From Elephas maximus indicus (taxonomy: Eukaryota > Chordata > Mammalia > Proboscidea > Elephantidae): 64,000 bases of DNA. The notes under the pieces were generated by a model. The model searched no databases, was not told where the DNA came from, and saw only the letters and a list, made by a program, of their open reading frames with translations. Numbering within the stretch: the first letter of the stretch is position 1; every line of letters begins with the position of its first letter. Both the position numbers and the translations under genes were made by a program. The stretch is taken from assembly GCF_024166365.1 (NCBI RefSeq), contig NC_064825.1:102686480-102750479 (forward strand), given 5' to 3'. Below, one piece after another: positions 39,701-64,000 of the stretch.

Positions 39701-39922
39701 GTGTGTATTCAGTCCAGAGGCCTGCACCCAATGTTAGGGAGCGAGTTTCCCACTCTGCAGACCCTCCCTCCACACATGAAAAGGTGTTGATCTATCTGTC
39801 TTTCTCTCCCCGCCTAGGCCCACGAGATCTGCTACTCTGTGTTGTGTCTCTTCTCGTACGTGGCTGCAGTTCGTAGCAGTGAGGAAGATCTCAGAACTCC
39901 ACCCCGACCCGTCTCTAGCTGA
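630..39922 (+). CDS. MADD: MADD (MAP kinase-activating death domain protein / Rab3 GEF), 5'-truncated by the window edge
   Basis: MADD (DENN/Rab3-GEP/IG20) is a cytosolic guanine-nucleotide exchange factor for Rab3 and Rab27 GTPases. It links synaptic vesicles to kinesin-3 motors and binds the TNF receptor 1 death domain. Thirty-one constitutive exons were placed by conserved residues, GT/AG borders and phase, and they sum to 3921 nt (1306 residues plus stop) with no in-frame stop. They cover the second half of the cDENN domain, dDENN (through about 4599), the long serine-rich acidic linker, the death-domain region (19978-21530) and the conserved C-terminus ending at TGA 39920-39922. About 320 N-terminal residues (uDENN and early cDENN) lie left of the window. 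Introns hold repeats; the largest (23341-34524) is mostly transposable elements. The match to the human protein is near-identical in the exons I translated, so identity is certain. Use of each optional exon is inferred only. Confidence 0.98.
1156..1269 (+). CDS. MADD: MADD exon w2 (cDENN domain)
   Basis: 38 codons, phase 0 to 0, opening [17 protein letters not shown] and ending DLDSSR. It continues the cDENN fold. Acceptor tacag, donor gtgaga. Confidence 0.96.
1660..1866 (-). repeat. AfroSINE
   Basis: Minus-oriented copy with ctataggacagagtagaactg and a gcaagtgcttaaccactgca head. Confidence 0.9.
2193..2273 (+). CDS. MADD: MADD exon w3 (end of cDENN)
   Basis: 27 codons, phase 0 to 0, [17 protein letters not shown] to KKHLKQ, bridging cDENN and dDENN. 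Acceptor atgcag, donor gtaggt. Confidence 0.95.
3203..3361. mobile_element. MER5A-like hAT remnant
   Basis: Contains agaccagcagcattagcatc and ends attaaagtttgagaagca, the terminal motifs of MER5A elements. Old and diverged. Confidence 0.65.
3830..4008 (+). CDS. MADD: MADD exon w4 (dDENN domain)
   Basis: 179 nt opening [18 protein letters not shown] and ending with a split Arg codon (AG|A). Start of the dDENN domain. Acceptor ccacag, donor gtaaga. Confidence 0.95.
4364..4599 (+). CDS. MADD: MADD exon w5 (dDENN domain)
   Basis: 236 nt, [19 protein letters not shown] through YAFQRIHN, completing the dDENN module. Acceptor ccccag, donor gtgagt. Confidence 0.96.
4800..4956 (+). CDS. MADD: MADD exon w6
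   Basis: 157 nt, [19 protein letters not shown] to an acidic DSDSDPTDD tail. It joins the DENN module to the serine/aspartate-rich linker. Acceptor gggtag, donor gtgagc. Confidence 0.95.
5030..5165 (-). repeat. AfroSINE, partial
   Basis: Tail and head motifs present (gactcatagcaaccccatag, ttaaccagtgcaccactagg); the middle is deleted. Confidence 0.88.
5374..5477 (+). CDS. MADD: MADD exon w7 (Ser/Asp-rich linker)
   Basis: 104 nt encoding [19 protein letters not shown] and [15 protein letters not shown]. This is a low-complexity acidic serine tract typical of the MADD linker. Acceptor ctgcag, donor gtaagt. Confidence 0.95.
5569..5759 (+). CDS. MADD: MADD exon w8 (linker)
   Basis: 191 nt, [17 protein letters not shown] to a serine-rich stretch ending GAHS. 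Acceptor tggcag, donor gtacgt. Confidence 0.94.
6140..6393 (+). CDS. MADD: MADD exon w9 (linker)
   Basis: 254 nt, [19 protein letters not shown] through [19 protein letters not shown] to SGNR. Acceptor ccctag, donor gtgaga. Confidence 0.95.
6640..6779 (+). CDS. MADD: MADD exon w10 (linker)
   Basis: 140 nt, [19 protein letters not shown] to [10 protein letters not shown]. Acceptor tccaag, donor gtaagt. Confidence 0.94.
7131..7198. repeat. perfect 30-bp inverted repeat with an 8-nt spacer (intronic hairpin)
   Basis: The left arm 7131-7160 is the exact reverse complement of the right arm 7169-7198. The spacer is gaacatgc, whose outer G and C can pair to give a 31-bp stem and a 6-nt loop. The arms are A/T-rich and do not match the other repeats in this window. 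It lies in the MADD intron between exons w10 and w11. It could be a MITE-like palindrome, a template-switch foldback or an assembly artefact. Confidence 0.95.
7625..7726 (+). CDS. MADD: MADD exon w11
   Basis: 102 nt, [19 protein letters not shown] to FPSLK, with the last base opening a Gly or Val codon depending on whether the cassette at 9016 is used. Acceptor gatag, donor gtaact. Confidence 0.95.
9016..9075 (+). CDS. MADD: MADD 60-nt cassette exon
   Basis: Encodes [20 protein letters not shown] when spliced between w11 and w12. Both borders are phase 1, so inclusion adds exactly 20 residues and skipping restores SLK-GNRR. The same peptide occurs in long human MADD/IG20 isoforms. Acceptor cccag, donor gtgggt. 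Inclusion in this animal is inferred. Confidence 0.88.
9437..9539 (+). CDS. MADD: MADD exon w12
   Basis: 103 nt, [18 protein letters not shown] to GRSSNS. Acceptor ctctag, donor gtaata, a weaker donor. Confidence 0.94.
9640..9790 (-). repeat. AfroSINE
   Basis: Minus-oriented copy 100 bases after MADD exon w12 with gtcgactcgattctgactca. Confidence 0.9.
10054..10240 (+). CDS. MADD: MADD exon w13
   Basis: 187 nt, [19 protein letters not shown] to RQDVIPDV, ending at a codon border. Acceptor catag, donor gtcagt. Confidence 0.95.
10337..10487 (+). CDS. MADD: MADD exon w14
   Basis: 151 nt, [18 protein letters not shown] to [10 protein letters not shown]. Acceptor ttgcag, donor gtaggg. Confidence 0.95.
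10806..11012 (+). CDS. MADD: MADD exon w15
   Basis: 207 nt, [19 protein letters not shown] to [10 protein letters not shown]. Acceptor cctcag, donor gtatgt. Confidence 0.95.
11777..11949 (+). repeat. AfroSINE
   Basis: Plus-oriented copy, gccctgttggcacagtgttt to gtgagtcggaatcaa, with a long T-rich end. Confidence 0.88.
12065..12215 (-). repeat. MIR-like SINE
   Basis: Contains ctttgggcagatcacttccc and cacctgtgaaatgagggga, the MIR core in reverse. Confidence 0.7.
13043..13096 (+). CDS. MADD: MADD exon w16
   Basis: 54 nt encoding [17 protein letters not shown]. Length is a multiple of three with matching phases, so skipping would be frame-neutral. Acceptor ggtag, donor gtaagg. Confidence 0.94.
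14087..14187 (+). CDS. MADD: MADD exon w17
   Basis: 101 nt, [18 protein letters not shown] to SLTSGSQ. Acceptor ctcag, donor gtttgt, a weak donor. Confidence 0.93.
14255..14600 (+). repeat. old L1-type LINE 3' fragment
   Basis: A/T-rich stretch with ataagtgtccaataataagg and gatgattaaatacacataac, like old mammalian L1 3' ends. Diverged; call is tentative. Confidence 0.5.
14752..14835 (+). CDS. MADD: MADD exon w18
   Basis: 28 codons, [19 protein letters not shown] to SEVSTV, phase 0 to 0. Acceptor tttcag, donor gtaggg. Confidence 0.95.
15171..15329 (+). CDS. MADD: MADD exon w19
   Basis: 53 codons, [19 protein letters not shown] to TNSATSAIF, phase 0 to 0. Acceptor tccag, donor gtaagc. Confidence 0.95.
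16325..17005 (+). mobile_element. RTE (BovB-like) LINE 3' fragment
   Basis: Aligns with the 3' part of the RTE copy at 29661-31300 (aaaacaaaaatcctcacaac, tttggacatgttgtcaggag). A partial frame encodes [20 protein letters not shown]. Frameshifted and 5'-truncated, so not functional. Confidence 0.9.
17537..17712 (-). repeat. AfroSINE
   Basis: Minus copy with gactcatagcgaccccgtgt and a degraded head. Confidence 0.85.
17789..17966 (+). repeat. AfroSINE
   Basis: Plus copy, ggtggtgtggtggttaagag to gggaatcgacggcatcgag. A short internal duplication (aggtcaacagttc twice) marks this copy. Confidence 0.92.
17967..18120 (+). repeat. MIR-like SINE
   Basis: Contains cattttatagatgaggaaca and ctcaggtcacacggctaatg, directly next to the AfroSINE. 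Confidence 0.7.
18315..18806. repeat. unclassified interspersed repeat, possibly a DNA transposon
   Basis: Begins gttcctctgaaacctttc and ends ctttcgaaaagcggggga. The ends are weakly inverted copies of each other and the sequence is unlike neighbouring intron. I could not assign a family. Confidence 0.35.
18827..18994 (+). repeat. AfroSINE
   Basis: Plus copy, accctgatggcgtagcggtt to cctatagggtcgctatgacc, 95 bases before MADD exon w20. Confidence 0.92.
19089..19197 (+). CDS. MADD: MADD exon w20
   Basis: 109 nt, [18 protein letters not shown] to VYLYEGLL. Acceptor ctctag, donor gtgaga. Confidence 0.95.
19459..19521 (+). CDS. MADD: MADD exon w21 (frame-neutral, possible cassette)
   Basis: 63 nt encoding [20 protein letters not shown]. 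Both borders are phase 1, so skipping keeps the frame (…[12 protein letters not shown]). Acceptor ggcag, donor gtaacc, a weak donor consistent with regulated use. Confidence 0.92.
19761..19881 (+). CDS. MADD: MADD exon w22
   Basis: 121 nt, [19 protein letters not shown] to GPQEMID. Acceptor acacag, donor gtatgg. Confidence 0.95.
19978..20083 (+). CDS. MADD: MADD exon w23 (death-domain region)
   Basis: 106 nt, [19 protein letters not shown] to LISYMLLMK. Helical segment assigned to the MADD death domain. Acceptor cttag, donor gtaatg. Confidence 0.95.
20300..20566 (-). repeat. composite AfroSINE (partial copy joined to a fuller copy)
   Basis: A short tail fragment (ctcgagtcaattctgactta) is followed by a second, fuller minus copy starting gttgttgttaagtgctgttg. 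This looks like insertion of one SINE into the tail of another. Confidence 0.85.
21420..21530 (+). CDS. MADD: MADD exon w24 (death-domain region)
   Basis: 37 codons, [19 protein letters not shown] to [11 protein letters not shown], completing the death-domain region. Acceptor tccag, donor gtaagc. Confidence 0.95.
21769..23091 (+). mobile_element. degenerate hAT-family DNA transposon with 8-bp target duplication
   Basis: Flanked by ccctagtg (21761-21768) and tcctagtg (23092-23099), a 7-of-8 target-site duplication. Near 22765 the plus strand encodes [18 protein letters not shown], like the conserved C-terminus of hAT transposases. Many stops elsewhere, so it is dead. Sits in the intron just before MADD exon w25. 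Confidence 0.8.
23233..23340 (+). CDS. MADD: MADD exon w25
   Basis: 36 codons, [19 protein letters not shown] to GDIFFME. An AfroSINE begins about 15 bases after its donor (gtagga). Acceptor cctcag. Confidence 0.95.
23355..23558 (+). repeat. AfroSINE
   Basis: Plus full-length copy, ccctggtggtgcagtggtta to ggtttggtttggttttt, about 15 bases after the MADD w25 donor. Confidence 0.93.
24159..24245 (+). repeat. AfroSINE, 3'-truncated
   Basis: Head only, gcccctgggtggtgcaatgg, inserted in the old LINE. Confidence 0.82.
24378..25268 (+). mobile_element. solo ERVL/MaLR-type LTR
   Basis: Starts TGTTATGGATTGAATTG and ends CTAAGACA, the TG…CA ends expected of an LTR. It carries aataaatttctgtttgtt near its 3' end as a polyadenylation region. 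It splits an old LINE. The flanking 5-mers (atgag, gtggg) match only partly. Confidence 0.75.
25571..25599. repeat. (TG)n microsatellite
   Basis: Run of tg dinucleotides with one ta interruption. Confidence 0.9.
25650..27066 (-). mobile_element. L1 3' end and 3'UTR, with a second partial copy
   Basis: Two T-rich starts (25650 and about 25811) mark poly(A) tails of minus-strand L1 copies. The longer copy includes an ORF2 C-terminal remnant at 26794-27069 ([20 protein letters not shown]). The 3'UTR sequence recurs at 27809-28631. 5'-truncated. Confidence 0.85.
27340..27540 (+). repeat. AfroSINE
   Basis: Plus copy, aggttcgac-type head degraded, body acagttctactctgtaacac, inserted in an older L1 (27150-28960). 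Confidence 0.8.
27809..28631 (-). mobile_element. young L1 3'UTR insertion with 14-bp target duplication
   Basis: Bounded by ctttgccatttatt at 27795-27808 and again at 28632-28645. The T-rich start is the poly(A) tail of a minus-strand insertion. Same 3'UTR family as the copy at 25811-27066. Confidence 0.9.
29519..32090 (-). mobile_element. mariner transposon split by an RTE LINE
   Basis: Terminal inverted repeats agggtaagtcaaaaagtatt (from 29521) and agggaaagtcaaaaagtatg (minus strand, near 32087) are flanked by TA target duplications (29517-29518, 32091-32092). The minus-strand transposase shows an N-terminal region at 31913, the HDN catalytic motif near 31543, and a C-terminus [12 protein letters not shown] at about 29585-29640. 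The last catalytic Asp (canonical APSD) is Gly here and frames are broken, so it is inactive. Confidence 0.92.
29661..31300 (+). mobile_element. RTE (BovB-like) LINE inserted in the mariner
   Basis: 5'-truncated RTE with reverse-transcriptase motifs [12 protein letters not shown] (about 30320), GVRQGC (about 30485) and YADD (about 30615), spread over several frames. Ends gatggcacctaacaataacaa at about 31300. It separates mariner FFGEG from RWKHCLQKC. The frames are shifted and no intact enzyme is encoded. Its tail is shared with AfroSINEs, consistent with RTE supplying their mobility. Confidence 0.93.
32380..32960 (-). repeat. old L1-type LINE fragment
   Basis: Contains aagtaaccaccattaaaaag and ccatgatttattgaaccagt, similar to the old LINE at 23735. 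Boundaries uncertain. Confidence 0.55.
33225..33760 (+). repeat. L2-like LINE 3' end
   Basis: Contains tatttatgaagcataaatta and caccagtgaacaagacagac, typical of L2 3' ends. Confidence 0.6.
33785..34080 (+). repeat. MIR-like SINE
   Basis: Contains tgcatattaactcatttagt and agctggattcaaacccaggc. Confidence 0.75.
34525..34689 (+). CDS. MADD: MADD exon w26
   Basis: 55 codons, [19 protein letters not shown] to [10 protein letters not shown], following the 11-kb repeat-filled intron. Acceptor tccag, donor gtaccc. Confidence 0.95.
34948..35020 (+). CDS. MADD: MADD exon w27
   Basis: 73 nt, [19 protein letters not shown] to SIKP. Acceptor cgcag, donor gtgaga. Confidence 0.95.
35165..35271 (+). CDS. 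MADD: MADD exon w28
   Basis: 107 nt, [18 protein letters not shown] to INLKFVHNQ, ending at a codon border. This border is the branch point of the alternative C-termini. Acceptor cacag, donor gtaagt. Confidence 0.95.
35899..35917. repeat. (CT)n microsatellite
   Basis: Pure ct run within the MADD intron between w28 and w29. The rest of 35272-37457 shows only a MIR-like piece near 36730-36900 and the microexon candidate. Confidence 0.85.
36730..36950 (-). repeat. MIR-like SINE
   Basis: Contains ggactttggagtcaggacaa and cctcatctataaaatggggg in reverse MIR orientation. Confidence 0.75.
37260..37268 (+). CDS. MADD: candidate MADD 9-nt microexon
   Basis: Nine bases GAGCGGAAG sit between a strong pyrimidine tract ending ccag and a donor gtacat. 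Spliced between w28 (…HNQ) and w29 (VFIEL…) they add Glu-Arg-Lys in frame. A TGC lies 17-19 bases upstream of the acceptor, a feature of SRRM4-dependent neural microexons. Its use is inferred from splice signals and frame only. Confidence 0.6.
37458..37527 (+). CDS. MADD: MADD exon w29 (70 nt, frame-setting)
   Basis: [19 protein letters not shown] to LEEF. Its length is not a multiple of three, so skipping it sends exon w30 into another frame and ends the protein early. Acceptor tacag, donor gtaatt. Confidence 0.95.
39412..39458 (+). CDS. MADD: MADD exon w30 (two usable frames)
   Basis: In the main frame it encodes [15 protein letters not shown]. If w29 is skipped, the first 24 bases read FLKLKKW then TGA, giving a short alternative C-terminus like that of a known human MADD isoform. 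Acceptor ttttag, donor gtgagt. Confidence 0.94.
39818..39922 (+). CDS. MADD: MADD terminal coding exon w31
   Basis: 34 codons plus [22 protein letters not shown] to TPPRPVSS. Acceptor cctag. The stop TGA is at 39920-39922, followed by about 0.95 kb of 3'UTR. Confidence 0.96.
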   Translation, partial: AHEICYSVLCLFSYVAAVRSSEEDLRTPPRPVSS

Positions 39923-40880
39923 TGGAGAGGGATTAAGCAGCTGCCCCAGCCCAGGGGATGCCCCCTGCGCCTTGCTCTTTCCAGTGCACGATGTTGCTGT
40001 GACTGAGAAGTGGATGATACGTGTATGGCTCTGCAAGCCCTCGTGGGACTTTGCGGTTCCCAGTTATGTGTCTCTTAAGTGTGTCTTTGAGTGTGTCCAT
40101 CACGGGACTAAGCTAATCTCTTCCACTTTCTCCCTCTTCACTCCCACTGTCCCCTCAGGGTTCAAGAGTGTGTGTGTGTGTGTGTGTGTGCACGTGCGCA
40201 CACCTGTTGAGCCAGTGGTTTCTGAGAACTGAGTGGAGGCCAGTGTGAGTCCACTCTTGTGTGTCCTTGAGACATTTGTGTTGTGTCTTCTTGTCCGTGT
40301 TTTTGGTGTTGTAACCTCCAGTGCGGGAGTCCGGCTCTGTCGTCTGATCTGGCATACCTGGGCGCCTGGAGTAGTTCAGCTCAGTGGGGAGTGAGGGAGA
40401 CTTGAGGCCTGCCCTCCTGAAGAGGTGGACAGGGGAAAGGAGGGAAGACTCAGGGTCAGCTGGTGCCAGTGGCAGCCTCCCTGCTTCCTAAGCTGGCAGC
40501 CCCTGCCTGCCCAAGGGCTCCAATCTGTGTCACTGCCCACTCTGACCTCCGTCCCTGCAGTGGAGCAGCACTGAGGGACAGCCTTTCTGCTGAGCGGCAA
40601 TCTATGGTCTGCCTTGCCTCCATCATGAGAGAGCAGAGTGCTTGGGGCCAGCAGAGTCCCAGGGACCACTGGCTTCTCTGCCCAAGAATCAGGGAGGGGT
40701 GGGGAGAGGCCAGGTCCGTGCACGGCCTGTGTCTGCTGGCACTCCCTCCTGGCACTGGGTGCTGGAAGGAAGAGACGGCCTGAGGCTGGGCAAGAGATGG
40801 TTGTAAATATTTCTGCTCCACATTATTTATAGAAAATGTACAGCTGTGTGAATGTGAAATAAATGTCCTTCACTCCCCTT
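39923..40880 (+). other. MADD: MADD 3'UTR
   Basis: Runs from the stop codon to just after the AATAAA at 40858. It contains a (TG)n tract at about 40168-40191. The right end is approximate because the cleavage site cannot be read exactly. Confidence 0.85.
40858..40863 (+). terminator. MADD: MADD polyadenylation signal AATAAA
   Basis: Canonical hexamer about 0.94 kb after the MADD stop, in the context gtgaaataaatgtcc. No earlier canonical hexamer was noticed in this 3'UTR. Confidence 0.88.
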
Positions 40881-41954
40881 GGGGCTCCCTGGCTGCCTTG
40901 CATTAAATGATGCTTCCCCTCAGCCCAGGCCTGAGGAAGGCTCTCCCCCACCACTAAAACAGTACCTCAGGCTTGAAAGAAGGAGGGGGACAAGACTGTG
41001 TACATCCAAGCTCTGGCACGCTGGAGCCCCAGCCACTCTTCTGGCTCAGGGGGGCTCCTCACTACACTTCTTGGGCTCTGAGGGAGCTTTCTTTCCTTTG
41101 TGCGCCTTGGGGCCCCACAAAGGTATGGTGTGCTATAAATTGGCCCCTAGAGGGAGCAGCCAGACTGGGCACTGACACCTAAACAGAGATGTGGATTAAT
41201 TTAGTAGTGAAGAAAAACCAAGGCCTGGGCACTCCTCCTTCCCTTTACAGCTGTGGGCCAGAAAGATGTTGTGACTTGGCCAGGGCCCAGGATCTTGGCC
41301 AGAAGTGTCTAGAATCCTTGGAATTTTTTTTTTCTCTGCCGTGGAGAGACCCTCTGGTGCTTCACAGGCAGGAAAGACCCTTTAACAGCTCTCCCAGGGC
41401 ACCTCTGAGCCCTGCTGGCATCCTCTCCCCAAGAGAAAACTGATTGGGTTGAGGCTCTCCCTGGAGGAAGTGAGAGCAAAGTAGGGCCCCAATTCCCAGT
41501 ATCTGGAGCTGTCAGGCCAGCTGGCTCCTGCATGGGACAAGGGTGTGGGTGGGCTGTGGGCTTGCTGCTCACGGGGACCCCACAGCCACCCAGTGCAGCC
41601 CCACTGCAGGCTCCTGGACACAGCCACGCTGAGAGGCAGCATCCCCCACTCAGGGTGCTATGGCCGTGGGCCTCCAGGAGAGCCTCAGGTTCCTGGTTCT
41701 GTTGCTAGTAGCTTCCTCAGTCCCATCTCAGTTTCCTCATTTGAAGAGTGTGTGCAGTTGGGGAAGACTGGGGTTCTTTCTAAGTGGTGCTGTCCCATGG
41801 ACGTAGGATTCTGTGAGCCTCATTTAAGTCCTTTGGGAAACAGAATGCCTGCCCTCAGTTTGCTGTGAAGATCAAATAGATTTTCCTGTGCTTTTGTGAA
41901 ACAAGCACATTGCACAGAAGAGTCAGTTCTCTGGGGAGTGATGGAGGCTGAGAC
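40881..41954. other. convergent intergenic spacer between MADD and MYBPC3
   Basis: About 1.1 kb between the two polyadenylation sites. I see no exon, AfroSINE or clear regulatory element. A weak MIR-like stretch is possible near 41705-41905. Confidence 0.7.
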
Positions 41955-42446
41955 CACAGACTGCACTGATCTTTTATTGCCCCTAAGTATCGAGAAGACA
42001 CAGCAGGCCGGATGGGCCCTGTCCCCGACCCTCATTTCCTGAGCCCACCCACCTTTTGCCCCAAAGATCTGAGGGCGTCACCAGGAGCTCTGACAGTTCT
42101 CTCAGGTTCCCCAGTGTCTGCTCGTTGTATCTTCAGTTCTCTACTGCGCCTTCCCCACCCTGGCGCGAGGATACACACACACACACACACCCCAACAGCA
42201 GGAAGGTGGTTTTTCCAGCTTCCCTCGAGGCTCCTGGCACGGTAGAGCTGGCATTCGGTTGCACCTGTGACACAGGTTCCCTCATGAGTGAAGTGGACTG
42301 AAACTTTTCTCTCCAAGAGCCACCTGCACTCCTCATTTCTTGATAGTTGTCCTTGGACCAAGGGCCAGGGCTCACCTGTGATTTGGGCCCTGGGTGTCAG
42401 GGTGGTGTGGAGTACATACCTAGCCATCACTGGGGAGCCAGCCTGG
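41955..42446 (-). other. MYBPC3: MYBPC3 3'UTR
   Basis: Extends from the stop at 42447-42449 to the polyadenylation site. It contains a (GT)n tract on the minus strand (plus-strand ac repeats at about 42173-42190). The left end is approximate. Confidence 0.82.
41973..41978 (-). terminator. MYBPC3: MYBPC3 polyadenylation signal AATAAA
   Basis: Plus-strand tttatt reads AATAAA on the minus strand, about 470 nt after the MYBPC3 stop. Cleavage is expected roughly 15-20 bases further on. Confidence 0.85.
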
Positions 42447-63975
<21,529 letters not shown>

Positions 63976-64000
63976 CTTGAGAGAAGTCACACCAGGCACC
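63976..64000 (-). other. MYBPC3: MYBPC3 5'UTR, partial
   Basis: The 25 bases upstream of the ATG. The transcription start and promoter lie right of the window. Confidence 0.8.

Overview
This is mammalian nuclear DNA, almost certainly from a paenungulate afrotherian and most likely an elephant. The introns carry more than twenty copies of an AfroSINE-type short repeat, whose hallmarks are a 'gtggttaag' head and a 'tcctatagggtcgctatgag' body. They also carry two RTE (BovB-like) LINE copies that share the SINE tail. The window holds two convergent protein-coding genes in the order known from human 11p11.2.

Positions 1-40880 (+ strand) hold the 3' four-fifths of MADD, the DENN-domain Rab3 exchange factor that also has a death domain. 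I traced 31 constitutive exons from 630 to the stop at 39920-39922. They join in one open frame of 1306 residues (1326 with a 60-nt cassette exon at 9016). The first exons and the promoter lie left of the window. A possible 9-nt microexon (37260-37268) and a two-frame penultimate exon (39412) could diversify the C-terminus.

Positions 40880-41955 are a 1.1 kb spacer between the two polyadenylation signals.

Positions 41955-64000 (- strand) hold the complete coding region of MYBPC3, cardiac myosin-binding protein C. All 34 coding exons were found, including both 3-nt exons, and they join into 1277 codons plus stop (human protein: 1274). The cardiac hallmarks are present: the C0 domain, the LAGGGRRIS phospho-motif and the acidic C5 insert. 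Only a short piece of 5'UTR is inside the window.

The two genes belong to different systems (synaptic vesicle and death-receptor signalling; cardiac sarcomere), and nothing here suggests they work together beyond shared synteny.

The large MADD intron at 23341-34524 is a repeat cemetery with readable nesting: an RTE LINE inside a mariner transposon, a young L1 fragment inside an older L1 with a 14-bp target duplication, and an ERVL-type LTR inside an old LINE. The least expected structures are in MYBPC3 intron 12. One is a ~36-bp minisatellite whose unit copies the exon 12 splice donor. Another is a partial copy of exon 15 with its acceptor. A perfect 31-bp hairpin lies in a MADD intron (7131-7198). 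I found no bacterial-type systems, CRISPR arrays or RNA genes.
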